Below, in pieces: positions 15,318 through 23,173 of a stretch of DNA of 23,973 nt. This stretch comes from Candidatus Bathyarchaeota archaeon (GTDB lineage Archaea; Thermoproteota; Bathyarchaeia; TCS64). A program made the position numbers and the translations under genes. Where the stretch lies: assembly GCA_018396515.1 (NCBI GenBank), contig JAGTQJ010000005.1, positions 1-23,973 on the forward strand. The letters run 5' to 3'. How positions within the stretch are numbered: the stretch's first letter is position 1; the number at the start of each line of letters is the position of its first letter. The notes under the pieces were generated by a model. That model was not told where the DNA came from and made no database searches. It saw only the letters and a list, made by a program, of their open reading frames with translations.

Positions 15318-15650
15318 TCAAATTATTTTTATTGCGTATTCAAGCATATCTTGGAGAATAACACTTCTATTTTTTGCTTCCTCAAATTCACTACAAGTAT
15401 ATGCTAATAAATCTATTGAGACATTTGTTTTTAACGCTTTTTTAATCATCTTAAATCTTTCACCTATCTCTTTACCCTCGAATTTGTCTGAAACTACTAT
15501 GAGGTCTATATCGCTCTGGTTTAGCCAATCGCCCCTCGCGAAGCTCCCCGTGAGGTATGCCTCCCTTATCCCCAGCCCCTTCCCCACCTCCCTTAAATCC
15601 TCGATGGCCTCCCTAACCCTTGAGGGGAGATCACTGGGCAGAGAGTTCAA
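15318..15650 (-). CDS. MNT-family nucleotidyltransferase, partner of HEPN 15631-16023
   Basis: A minimal nucleotidyltransferase with AYLTGSFARGDWLNQSDIDL in its first half: the GS loop and the DxD pair needed for metal-dependent nucleotidyl transfer. I choose the TTG at 15650, because GGAGAGG sits 7 nt before it; the TTG at 15668 would add six residues. Either way the gene overlaps the end of the HEPN gene by 20-38 bp, indicating coupled translation. The expected role is to modify and silence the HEPN toxin. The 5' half is GC-rich, but from about 15480 down the sequence turns AT-rich, shared with the end of the converging radical SAM gene. No damage is seen. Confidence 0.84.
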   Translation of the reverse strand: MNSLPSDLPSRVREAIEDLREVGKGLGIREAYLTGSFARGDWLNQSDIDLIVVSDKFEGKEIGERFKMIKKALKTNVSIDLLAYTCSEFEEAKNRSVILQDMLEYAIKII

Positions 15651-16023
15651 GGCCGATCCTCTCCACAACCCTCCTCGCCTCGTCCACCAGCCTTCGGGCC
15701 GTCTTCCTGCTGATCCCCTCCCAGGGCCTCCTGAGGCCGGCGTTAGGATATCTTGAGACCGAGTAGTATGGCGAAAGCTCAGCTATCGAGGCCAAGGTCT
15801 CCTCATCGAATTGCAGCGCGGAGAGCCTTGCAAGCTCAACAAGGTCATGGGTTCTAGGAGGCCTCTCCCTTCTCTTTACCATTATTGCAGCCTTTAAGCA
15901 CTTCTCAAGGGCCTGCTGGGCGGCGAATAGAGCCCAGTTAGGCCTCCCCTCCTGGAGGGCTGACTCAGCTTCATCCAGGTCGACGATGGCGCCATCATAC
16001 CAGTCCTTGGCCTCATCCCTCAT
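15631..16023 (-). CDS. HEPN-domain protein (toxin component)
   Basis: This 130-residue HEPN protein opens with the typical helix MRDEAKDWYDGAIVDLDEAE and continues with WALFAAQQALEKCLKAAIM and THDLVELARL, then YYSVSRYPNAG near residue 86. It belongs to the PF05168-like branch rather than the HepT branch, and the RX4-6H ribonuclease motif is not clearly present, so catalytic RNase activity is less certain than for HepT. The ATG at 16023 has AGGAGAG at good spacing. It leads a two-gene unit with an overlapping MNT gene. By analogy the pair is a toxin-antitoxin or defence unit; that is inference from family. Confidence 0.84.
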   Translation of the reverse strand: MRDEAKDWYDGAIVDLDEAESALQEGRPNWALFAAQQALEKCLKAAIMVKRRERPPRTHDLVELARLSALQFDEETLASIAELSPYYSVSRYPNAGLRRPWEGISRKTARRLVDEARRVVERIGLELSAQ

Positions 16024-16138
16024 ATTGAATCTCTCCTAGAGAGGCCTCATTAACCCGATTCTAAATTATCCTAACATCCTTTTAGAGCCTTCTATTGAGC
16101 CCAAAAAATAAGGAGTTGGATGCTGATTCTAGGTGTTC

Positions 16139-16351
16139 TCAGGTGGTCTGCCTTCCGGCCTTCAGCCTCTCCAGCCTTTCGTTTATATACTTCAGCCTTG
16201 TTTCAAGGGCCTCTTTCGCCCTCTCTAACATCCTTATCTCCTCATCTACCGAGAGGTAGAGAGGCGCGCAGCATAATCCTCTATGGGGATGCCACATGTG
16301 GATTGGGGCTCGGCCGTGGGAGTGGTGTTCATGGTGGTTGCACATGTTCAT
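16139..16351 (-). CDS. His/Cys-rich mini-protein with coiled-coil tail (DUF5320-like layout)
   Basis: A 70-residue protein in two parts. Residues 1-28 are loaded with metal ligands: Cys4, His6, His7, His9, His10, His12, His18, His21, His23, Cys27 and Cys28. Residues 34-64 form one charged amphipathic helix (SVDEEIRMLERAKEALE and following) that looks like a coiled coil, as in the small DUF5320-type proteins of anaerobes. A TATA box at 16371-16384 would place transcription initiation right at the ATG at 16351, so the mRNA is probably leaderless; an ATG at codon 3 is also possible. It sits just downstream of an antiporter gene in the same direction. Metal storage, delivery or sensing is a reasonable guess only. 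Confidence 0.65.
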   Translation of the reverse strand: MNMCNHHEHHSHGRAPIHMWHPHRGLCCAPLYLSVDEEIRMLERAKEALETRLKYINERLERLKAGRQTT

Positions 16352-16370
16352 CAGAAGTAGGAAACAAAGT

Positions 16371-16384
16371 CATATATATAAATG
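16371..16384 (-). promoter_or_regulatory. TATA box for the His/Cys-rich mini-protein
   Basis: On the minus strand this reads CATTTATATATATG, centred about 27 nt before the ATG at 16351. It abuts the stop codon of the antiporter gene, so the small gene has its own promoter. Confidence 0.55.
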
Positions 16385-17677
16385 TTACTTATTTGGCCTT
16401 CCGTATCCAGGCTTGCCATCACCCTTATCTGAAAGGGGCTTCCCAACCGAGGTTAACTGCCTCGAGATGATGACTGGGCCTAGGAAGGCCGAAATCAAGA
16501 TGGTTCCTATCACTATCGGAACCGCGAGGTCGGTGTAGATCTCTGGTCTGGGGAAGAACCTCCTGTTGGGGTCGAAGATGATCGGGAGCTGAGACATGAC
16601 GAAGGCTGGAAGGCCCTGGGCGAAGATGAGCCGGCTTATCACCTTTTCCTGGTTCGTGAAGGTTGGGAGCCTCCCCAGACCCGTGGCGACGGCATATCTG
16701 ACAAGGAGGGCCAGGGCCACCACCCCAAGGCCGAGGAGGGTGTACTCAAGGGAGAGGGTGGCGGTGAGGCCCATGTAGACGAAGTAGAAGGATTTTATCA
16801 TGAAGGTTATCTCCTCATGGAACTCCCTCAACCTCCTCTTATCTATCCTGATGTCGCTTTCAACCCCCAACCTCCTTATGATGTATCTGGAGTTTGTTAT
16901 GGCTAGGCCTAGGGTGAGGGTCGCTATTGGTCCTCCACCCTCCCCCACCAGTCTCTCGGCCATGATGTATGTGGAGAAGAGGACCGCTATGGTGAGGATA
17001 TAGTTGAAGGGTTTCCCCCTGAGCCTGCCGAGCACCTCGGCCCATACCAGGCCGAGGGCGAACCCCAGAAGGGAGGATAAGAAGAGGACGTAGATGATCT
17101 CCTTAAAGATGTCTGTTGGGGATATAGATGGCGCCATCACCATCCGTATGAGGGCTAAAGAGGTTATGATGCATATCGGATCGGAGAGGATGGACTCCAT
17201 GATGAGGATGACGCGGACATTCTCAAGATTCGGCACAATCCTCTCCATGTTGCTGAGGATGGCCGAGACCGCTATGGTGCTTGTCCCCCCGATCATGGCT
17301 CCGAGGAGCATAGCCTGAAGGAGGGTGAACATCTGAGGCATGAGGAGGTGGAGGAAGACCCCTACCGAGAAGACCATCGAGAGGAATGTTGCAACCGTCA
17401 GGAGGACCGATTTTGCCATGTTTCTAGCCACGAGGAGTATGTCTATGTTGATCCCTGCGTCGAAAAGGATGATGCAGAGGGCTATCACGCTCATCAAGGG
17501 TGAGACGGAGAGGAAGATCTCCCTCTCGAAGTATCCGAGTATGGGGCCGAGCAGGATCCCGAAGGCTAGAAGCCAGATTATATCTGGAACCCTCGTCTTG
17601 GTGTAGAAGAGGCCGCTTACATAGCCGAGGAAGATGGTAGAGGAGAAGAGGAGTAGGAGATTACCTGCATCCAACAA
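16385..17677 (-). CDS. Cation/proton antiporter (CPA superfamily, NhaP/KefB-like)
   Basis: A 430-residue integral membrane protein with about 12 hydrophobic segments, expected to exchange Na+ or K+ for H+ across the cell membrane. Family marks are LFDAGINIDI at 71-80, the first broken-helix region, and ESILSDPICI at 161-170, where CPA proteins carry the ion-binding acidic residues (Asp166 here followed by Pro). GGTSTIAVSAILS near 131 is the preceding helix. A cytosolic loop, RLREFHEEITFMIKSFYFVYMG, lies near 283. The protein ends about 35 residues after the last helix, without the regulatory TrkA domain some relatives have. The start is a TTG at 17677 or the next TTG at 17674, after GGGAGAG. 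Which cation it moves cannot be told. Confidence 0.88.
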   Translation of the reverse strand: MLDAGNLLLLFSSTIFLGYVSGLFYTKTRVPDIIWLLAFGILLGPILGYFEREIFLSVSPLMSVIALCIILFDAGINIDILLVARNMAKSVLLTVATFLSMVFSVGVFLHLLMPQMFTLLQAMLLGAMIGGTSTIAVSAILSNMERIVPNLENVRVILIMESILSDPICIITSLALIRMVMAPSISPTDIFKEIIYVLFLSSLLGFALGLVWAEVLGRLRGKPFNYILTIAVLFSTYIMAERLVGEGGGPIATLTLGLAITNSRYIIRRLGVESDIRIDKRRLREFHEEITFMIKSFYFVYMGLTATLSLEYTLLGLGVVALALLVRYAVATGLGRLPTFTNQEKVISRLIFAQGLPAFVMSQLPIIFDPNRRFFPRPEIYTDLAVPIVIGTILISAFLGPVIISRQLTSVGKPLSDKGDGKPGYGRPNK

Positions 17678-17812
17678 CGGCTCTCCCTAACATAGCTCAC
17701 CGAGGGGGTTAAAAAGACGTCGAAGGTCTCGATGAGGCCCTACCCATCTAACCCAGAGGAGCAGGTGGAATAAGCTTTGAACAGCCGGGAAGCTTGGGTA
17801 TGAAAGAGGTGC

Positions 17813-18202
17813 TCAGGGCTTCGGCTCTCCCCCGAAGTGTCTGTGATAGAAGGCGATGAGGTCATCCATCAAGGCCTTACGGGCCATGAGGGCCTCTATC
17901 CCAGCCTTCAGGGCTTGAGCCCCCGCCTCCGTCACCCTATACACCCTCCTGTCAGGCCCTGAGAGATTCTCATCCCACGTCGAGACCAGGAGGCCTCTGT
18001 TCTCCATCCTCCTAAGGATGGTGTATACGGAGCCGGATTCCAGCCTCCCAGGCCGAACGAAGCCGCGTCTCTGGAGTTCCTCCATGAGCTGGTATCCATG
18101 GGATGGCCTCTCATATAGGAGCCTCAGGAAGAGGAACTGTATCCAGCCCCTCTCCGGGAAGTGGTGGCACCTCGAAGCATGCCTCCCCCCACAGCCGCAC
18201 AT
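17813..18202 (-). CDS. PadR-family regulator with Cys/His-rich N-terminus, possible metal sensor
   Basis: The 129-residue protein joins a PadR winged helix to an unusual start. Residues 1-14 hold Cys2, Cys4, His8, Cys12, His13 and His14, a plausible metal or Fe-S site directly before the first helix (IQFLFLRLLYERPSHGYQLM). The recognition region is GSVYTILRRMENRGLL near 57, and the wing RRVYRVTEAGAQAL near 84; a C-terminal helix follows for dimerisation. The ATG at 18202 lies about 25 nt from the TATA sequence, so the message is probably leaderless. It is divergent from a MOT1-type transporter whose promoter overlaps its own, which makes that transporter the first candidate target. The sensed metal is unknown. 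Confidence 0.85.
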   Translation of the reverse strand: MCGCGGRHASRCHHFPERGWIQFLFLRLLYERPSHGYQLMEELQRRGFVRPGRLESGSVYTILRRMENRGLLVSTWDENLSGPDRRVYRVTEAGAQALKAGIEALMARKALMDDLIAFYHRHFGGEPKP

Positions 18203-18210
18203 CTCAAGGG

Positions 18211-18236
18211 TTATATCACTATATTATATTTAAAGG
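18211..18236. promoter_or_regulatory. Overlapping divergent TATA boxes, PadR and molybdate-type transporter
   Basis: Within 58 bp between two start codons lies an AT block. TATATTTAAAGG (18225-18236, plus strand) predicts initiation at about 18258, next to the ATG at 18261. On the minus strand TTAAATATAATA predicts initiation near 18200, next to the ATG at 18202. Both transcripts look leaderless, and one bound repressor would cover both promoters. Confidence 0.5.
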
Positions 18237-18260
18237 GCTTCCAAGGATCACCGTAAATAG

Positions 18261-19415
18261 ATGGATGAGGGGGGAGATAGAGGGGGGCTCAGGTTCAACC
18301 TGAGGGAGCTTGGAGGGGCTCTAGGAGACTTCCTTCCTCTGCACCCCCTCTTCCTCTCCTCCGTGAGGGTGTTGGGCCTCAACCCCGCATCGAGTATGCT
18401 GGTCATGGGAGCCTCAAACATCTTGTTGGGAGCCTATTATAGGATCCCGCTTCCCATCGAGCCCATGAAGGCCCTCACGATATATGCCATAGCTAATAGG
18501 TGGGATGCGGGTTTGATATTCGCCACCGCCTTCGGAACCGCGATCCTCTGGCTCTCCCTATCCATCTCAGGCCTCCTAGATAGGATGCTCAGATTCGTGC
18601 CTGATGATGTCGTTAAGGGAATACAGCTCGCCCTTGCCGTATATTTCCTGTCAAAATCCATTGAGCTCATGGGAGCATCTCCAGGGATAGCCCTTCTATC
18701 GATAGCCGTTATAGTTATGGCCATGACACCAACGAGATGGAGGATCCCCATACCTCCAACCCTCCTACTCTTTCCCATAGGGATCATGATGGCATCCTTC
18801 TCTCTTATGGAGGAGGGGCCTATAGCTATGGGATTCTACATACCCCGAGTTCACCTCTTCTCCATCGGAGATGTCTGGAGGGGGATGCTTGAGGTGGGTT
18901 TCGCACAGGCCTTTCTAACCCTCTCCAACGCCATTCTCGCAACGAGGAACGCCGTGAATGAGAGGTTCACGAGGAAGATCAGGGATGGACAGCTCGCTTT
19001 GAACATGGGCTTGATGAACCTTGGGGCGGCCTTCCTGGGATGTGTGCCCTTATGCCACGGCTCAGGCGGCTTCATGACCCAATACCTTTACGGGGCCAGA
19101 ACAGGGGGAGCTATGGTGATGGAGGGGGTTATAGAGCTGGTCTTCGCCCTGTCCCTCTCCACAGTCGTAACCCATATCTTCTCCCGATTCCCCTTGGCCA
19201 TAATAGGAGCCATGCTCCTACCGGCCTCCATAGAGCTCGGAAGAGGAGCCTTGAGGCTGAGGGGGTGGAGGATGCTCACAGCCATTCTCGTAGCGGCCGC
19301 ATCATACCTTACCAACTTTGGGGTAGGCTTCCTAATAGGACTGGCGGTCCATCTCACCGCCCTCAAGCTCAGACTCATCGAGCCGGAGAGCAAAGGCCTG
19401 AAAGAGGAGGGGTGA
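18261..19415 (+). CDS. MOT1-type molybdate/sulfate transporter
   Basis: A 384-residue membrane protein with about 10-11 hydrophobic segments that belongs to the MOT1 branch related to SulP transporters. Diagnostic segments are LGGALGDFLPLHPLFLSS near 17-34, IPLPIEPMKALTIYAIANRW near 62-81, FAQAFLTLSNAILATRNAVN near 214, and CVPLCHGSGGFMTQYLYGAR near 257, which includes the CHG.GG..G.Y.FGAR signature. MOT1 proteins of plants and algae take up molybdate with high affinity. With moaC-moaB-moeA in the same window, molybdate or tungstate uptake for the cofactor is likely, though sulfate cannot be excluded. The ATG at 18261 is probably leaderless. The 3' end overlaps a convergent gene over 84 bp. 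Confidence 0.87.
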   Translation: MDEGGDRGGLRFNLRELGGALGDFLPLHPLFLSSVRVLGLNPASSMLVMGASNILLGAYYRIPLPIEPMKALTIYAIANRWDAGLIFATAFGTAILWLSLSISGLLDRMLRFVPDDVVKGIQLALAVYFLSKSIELMGASPGIALLSIAVIVMAMTPTRWRIPIPPTLLLFPIGIMMASFSLMEEGPIAMGFYIPRVHLFSIGDVWRGMLEVGFAQAFLTLSNAILATRNAVNERFTRKIRDGQLALNMGLMNLGAAFLGCVPLCHGSGGFMTQYLYGARTGGAMVMEGVIELVFALSLSTVVTHIFSRFPLAIIGAMLLPASIELGRGALRLRGWRMLTAILVAAASYLTNFGVGFLIGLAVHLTALKLRLIEPESKGLKEEG

Positions 19416-20201
19416 ACAGATTCTTGGCAAAGTCGTTACAATATACGGGAATATAAAATCGTAATCCTCCAGTCCCAGACACTTCAAGATCTCCCTCCTC
19501 GGATAAAGGATTATTTGATTATAATATGGAGCGTCGTTGTGTCTCATTCGTCCATCTCTTCCTCCTCTCCTCCTCTGAGGTTGAGGAAACCCATGGCTAC
19601 CACTAACAAATATCAAAAGAATAGATAGGGTTACCAGCCCAATTATGGAGTTTATGTAGAAGGGAACACCATACCCTGGAGCTGTGAGGCCCCCGATCTT
19701 GAAGCTTTCAAACCTGTAATGGTCGTAGAGCCAAGAGGCCATCACAGGGCCTATGATGTCGCCCGCATCTAAGAAGGTTCTATACAATCCGAATAACCTT
19801 CCCCTCATCTCTGGAGGCGCCAGGTCGGCCCTCAGCGCTCGAAGCCCCACGCCGTAGACGCTCCACATGAAACCCCTCACGGAGTAGAAGGCCGAGGCTA
19901 GGCTGAGGCTCGGGCTGAGGGGGATCATCACCCCTGATAAGCGGTAGGGGATGCCGCCGAGGGCTATGACGAGCTTCCTCCCGAATCTATCAGAGTATCC
20001 CCCAAGGATTGGGGAGAGGATCATGGACATCAACATGAAGGAGGAGGTGAAGAGGCCTATCAGAGCCACAGAGGCCCCTAGGGAGAGGGCGTAAAGGGGG
20101 AAATATGAGTAGGGAATCCCGAAGGCCACGGTCTCTATCAGCTGATTTATCCCTAGGATAAGGATGGGCCCAGAATAGATCCGCCTCTTCCCCTCCTCCA
20201 T
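19332..20201 (-). CDS. Half-length MFS transporter, probably truncated
   Basis: The first 215 residues are the N-terminal six-helix half of a major facilitator superfamily protein. It has GGYSDRFGRKLVIALGG near 67, the loop 2-3 signature, and LAPPEMRGRLFGLYRTF near 127. After about residue 213 (plus-strand position near 19560) the MFS similarity ends and a polar tail follows (QRRRGGRDGRMRH, then LYPRREILKCLGLEDYD). Its last 28 codons are only the antisense of the transporter gene on the other strand. MFS transporters need 12 helices, so this is either a gene that lost its C-terminal half or, less likely, a six-helix protein that dimerises. The ATG at 20201 has a weak ribosome-binding site. 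Confidence 0.6.
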   Translation of the reverse strand: MEEGKRRIYSGPILILGINQLIETVAFGIPYSYFPLYALSLGASVALIGLFTSSFMLMSMILSPILGGYSDRFGRKLVIALGGIPYRLSGVMIPLSPSLSLASAFYSVRGFMWSVYGVGLRALRADLAPPEMRGRLFGLYRTFLDAGDIIGPVMASWLYDHYRFESFKIGGLTAPGYGVPFYINSIIGLVTLSILLIFVSGSHGFPQPQRRRGGRDGRMRHNDAPYYNQIILYPRREILKCLGLEDYDFIFPYIVTTLPRICSPLLFQAFALRLDESELEGGEMDRQSY

Positions 20202-20256
20202 GAAATCAACTCAAACCCATAGAGGTTTGGGATAAGGTTTTCTAGATTTAATCGAG

Positions 20257-21162
20257 CTACATGGCCCTTAGCCTTTTGATCCTCTCCTCTATAGGTGGAT
20301 GAGTGGCATACAGGCTGTCCAGGGGGCTTCGGTTAGGGTCTACGAAGAATAGGTGGCTGACGGCCTCGCTCACATCCATCCTCCCCCTGTTCTTCTTCAT
20401 GATCTTCTCTAGGGCTGAGGCCAACCCCTCAGGATACCTTGTAAGCTCCGCTGAGGAGGCGTCGGCGAGATACTCCCTTCTTCTGGAGATGGCGAACTGG
20501 ACCAGGCGGGTGACTATAGGGGCGATCACAGCCAGTAATAAGCCGACCATCATTATGATGGCCTCTATTCCACCCGCCTTCTCCCTTTCACCCCTTCGGC
20601 GGCTGAGACCTCCATACCTGAAGCTTCTCAGAATTATGTGGCTTAGTATGGCTGCTAGGCCGACTAGAACTGCTACAAGGGTCATGAAGAGGATATCCCT
20701 GTTCCTTATGTGGGAGATCTCGTGGCCTATCACACCCTCAAGCTCCAGCCTGTTCAGCTCCCTCACCAGACCGGTGGTGACCGCTATGCTGGCATGCTCT
20801 GGGTCTCTCCCGGTGGCGAAGGCGTTCAACTCATCGCTATCAATTATGTATACCTTCGGCGCTGGGATGCCCGCCGCTATGCTCAGCCCCTCAACCGTAT
20901 CCCTCAGATACTGGTACTCCCTCCCCTCCGCTGGCCTTGCGTTCACAGAGGCCAGAACGACGCTGTCACCATACATGTAGGATCCATAAACATAGAGGAA
21001 TATGAAGATGAGAGAGAGGGGGAGAGATATTATTAATTCAGGAGCTAGGAAGTAAACAACTATGTATATCAAGGCGAAGAGGATGAGGGCCACAAGTATG
21101 GCTAGGAGGATGGAACTCCTCTTGTTCCTTGCTATCTCGTCGTAGAAGCTGAGGCGGCCCAT
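20257..21162 (-). CDS. htpX: Zinc metalloprotease HtpX (M48 family)
   Basis: HtpX is a membrane protease that degrades misfolded membrane proteins. This 301-residue copy has two N-terminal membrane helices (about 16-39 and 44-64), the zinc motif HEISH at His147-Glu148-His151 and a third ligand Glu230 in RRREYLADASS. Two further hydrophobic segments lie at 158-177 and 200-224. The C-terminal end FVDPNRSPLDSLYATHPPIE is the usual substrate-cleft loop with the HPP element. The start ATG overlaps the lemA stop as TAATG, so the two are translated together. The LemA-HtpX pairing is common in bacteria and archaea. Nothing is missing. Confidence 0.95.
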   Translation of the reverse strand: MGRLSFYDEIARNKRSSILLAILVALILFALIYIVVYFLAPELIISLPLSLIFIFLYVYGSYMYGDSVVLASVNARPAEGREYQYLRDTVEGLSIAAGIPAPKVYIIDSDELNAFATGRDPEHASIAVTTGLVRELNRLELEGVIGHEISHIRNRDILFMTLVAVLVGLAAILSHIILRSFRYGGLSRRRGEREKAGGIEAIIMMVGLLLAVIAPIVTRLVQFAISRRREYLADASSAELTRYPEGLASALEKIMKKNRGRMDVSEAVSHLFFVDPNRSPLDSLYATHPPIEERIKRLRAM

Positions 21163-21722
21163 TAGAACTCGACTTTAACTGGTCTTCTCTCCGCCTCTGG
21201 GATCTCGAGGAAGGGGTGCTTAGCCCTCCCCGCGGCGAACCACTTACCCGGGATTGTGGTGATGGTATTGTTATACTCCAATACCGAGGAGTTGTAGTAT
21301 TGACGGGCGTAGGCTATCTTGTTCTCAATCCCCTCGAGCTGCTCCTGCAGGAGCTTGAAGTTCTCGCTAGCCCTCAATGCTGGATAGGCCTCAGCTATTG
21401 CGAAGACCGACCTGAGAATGCTCGATAACTCGTTGGAGGCCCTCATCTGCTCCTCCCTACTCCCGCCCCTAACCATCCTCTCCCTCGCCTCAGCTATCCT
21501 CTCAAAGAGTTCCCTCTCATGCTTCGCATAACCCTTAACCGTCTCTACGAGGTTGGGGACAAGGTCATACCTCTTCTTCAGCTGGACATCTATCTGGGCC
21601 CAAGCCTCCTCTATCCGATTCGATAAAACCCTTATCCTATTATAATAGTAGACCAGGATGGCGATGAAGGCCACTATGACGATGATGATTACTCCTGCCA
21701 CGAGCCAGACAACCCAGCTCAA
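21162..21722 (-). CDS. lemA: LemA family protein
   Basis: The 186-residue protein has one membrane anchor at residues 3-27 and a long helical domain outside or along the membrane. The family signature is YNRIRVLSNRIEEAWAQIDV followed by KRYDLVPNLVETVKGYAKHE, with EAYPALRASENFKLLQEQLE near 112 and IAYARQYYNSSVLEYNN near 136. LemA is found with M48 proteases across prokaryotes, but its biochemical role is not settled; an adaptor or modulator of HtpX is the usual suggestion. The start is a TTG at 21722, with GAGGGTGATG as ribosome-binding site. It overlaps htpX by one base. Confidence 0.95.
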   Translation of the reverse strand: MSWVVWLVAGVIIIVIVAFIAILVYYYNRIRVLSNRIEEAWAQIDVQLKKRYDLVPNLVETVKGYAKHERELFERIAEARERMVRGGSREEQMRASNELSSILRSVFAIAEAYPALRASENFKLLQEQLEGIENKIAYARQYYNSSVLEYNNTITTIPGKWFAAGRAKHPFLEIPEAERRPVKVEF

Positions 21723-21830
21723 AACATCACCCTCAAACCCATGTATGAAAATCCTCCATCTCCAAGGTTAAAGCCCTTTCGATAGACACCGAGATATATC
21801 GAGAATCTAGGTATAGTGGATCCCCTCACT

Positions 21831-23069
21831 CTATCCAGAGCGATCGAGCTTTCTCCTACTATATGTCTCCTCCGCTAGCAGGAGGATGAGGAGGGCGTTG
21901 ATGAAGACCAAGACCGCCGTGAAGTAGAAAGGCGTCCTCAGACCATAGTAGTCTGAGATTAATCCTAGGGCGATTGGGCCGATGACGAAGCCCACATCCC
22001 CGAAGAGCCTATAGAGGCCCATCGAGAGGCCCTTCGGCTCATTTATGGAGGCGTCCGTCGCTAGGGCTAGTGGGGCCTGACCCGCTCCTGTGGTTCCTAT
22101 ACCTAGAAGAACCGCGGCGAGGGAGAGCTGGAAGTAGTCTGAGGTCATTGGAAACATTAGCGAGGATGCAGCTGTGACTATGAGGCTGAAGAGTATGGTG
22201 GGCTTCCTCCCAAAGTAGTCTGTCGAGTAGCCGAAGGGGATCGTCAATAGCAGATTAGTGAATGTGGCGTAACTTATCACGGCGCCTATGGATGCCGTAT
22301 CGAGGCCCAGAACCCCGTCTCCATAGAGGGGGATCATAGTCCCCCTTATCCCAGTCCTCATGAAGAACACGGTGAAGGTGGCGAGGCAGGCCATCATGTA
22401 GCTCCTGTTGGAGAGCAGCCTCGAGAAGACCTGGATCGAGAGGGGTTGCCCCTTCCCCCGCCCATCATGGGGGCTCTCTATCTCCCTGATCCAGACAATG
22501 GTTATCACAAGGCTGACTAAGCCAGTCAAGGCGTAGAAGTAGAAGGGGGTTCTCAGATCCCAGATGGCGGCCACTATACCCCCTATGGTCGGCCCAGCTG
22601 ATGAGCCGATGAGCATGAAGGCTTGGAAGTACCCCATAACCCTTCCCCGCTCCTCTGGTTTTAGCATATCAGCAAGCAGGGCGGTTCTCCCAGTCATCCA
22701 CATAGAGGACCCAACCCCTTGGATGAGACGGTATGAAAGGAACTCCCAGAAGCTGGAGGCCAATGCGTTGAGGAAGGAGGTGACGGTTAAAAGGATGGTC
22801 CCCAGCACCATGATGGGCTTCCTCCCGAACCTGTCAGCGGCCATGCCGGTGGGGATGTCGGCTATGAAGCGGCCTATGGCATACATCGAGATGGCCAAGG
22901 AGGCAAGGGCATAGGAGACGCCATAAGACCTAGCGTATATGGGTAGGATTGGCGAGACGAGGGACATGCCGAGGAAGATGAAGAAGGATGGTACATAGAG
23001 GGACATTATGTCGCTTAGAGCTGAACGTTCAACCAATCTCCACCACTCCCCGTAGATGCCGCCTTCCAC
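21831..23069 (-). CDS. MFS transporter (12-helix, drug or metabolite efflux type)
   Basis: A complete major facilitator protein of 412 residues with about 12 hydrophobic segments. It carries the loop 2-3 motif TGMAADRFGRKPIMVLGT near 74 and its pseudo-repeat in the second half, FGYSTDYFGRKPTILFSL near 275, plus LIQGVGSSMWMTGRTALLAD near 113. The layout resembles the DHA1 multidrug/sugar efflux group, but the substrate is not indicated. The start is a GTG at 23069 without an obvious ribosome-binding site; the ATG at codon 22 is an alternative. It is related in general design to the half-length MFS gene 2 kb away. Confidence 0.88.
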   Translation of the reverse strand: MEGGIYGEWWRLVERSALSDIMSLYVPSFFIFLGMSLVSPILPIYARSYGVSYALASLAISMYAIGRFIADIPTGMAADRFGRKPIMVLGTILLTVTSFLNALASSFWEFLSYRLIQGVGSSMWMTGRTALLADMLKPEERGRVMGYFQAFMLIGSSAGPTIGGIVAAIWDLRTPFYFYALTGLVSLVITIVWIREIESPHDGRGKGQPLSIQVFSRLLSNRSYMMACLATFTVFFMRTGIRGTMIPLYGDGVLGLDTASIGAVISYATFTNLLLTIPFGYSTDYFGRKPTILFSLIVTAASSLMFPMTSDYFQLSLAAVLLGIGTTGAGQAPLALATDASINEPKGLSMGLYRLFGDVGFVIGPIALGLISDYYGLRTPFYFTAVLVFINALLILLLAEETYSRRKLDRSG

Positions 23070-23173
23070 TAGAAAAAGATGTTCCCACCCATAAACCCGC
23101 CCGTTAAGAGTTGGGGTAGATGCAGGGAGGGCTGGGGGCTGAAAGTTGAGGCTGGCGGCCCACCCAATTATAA

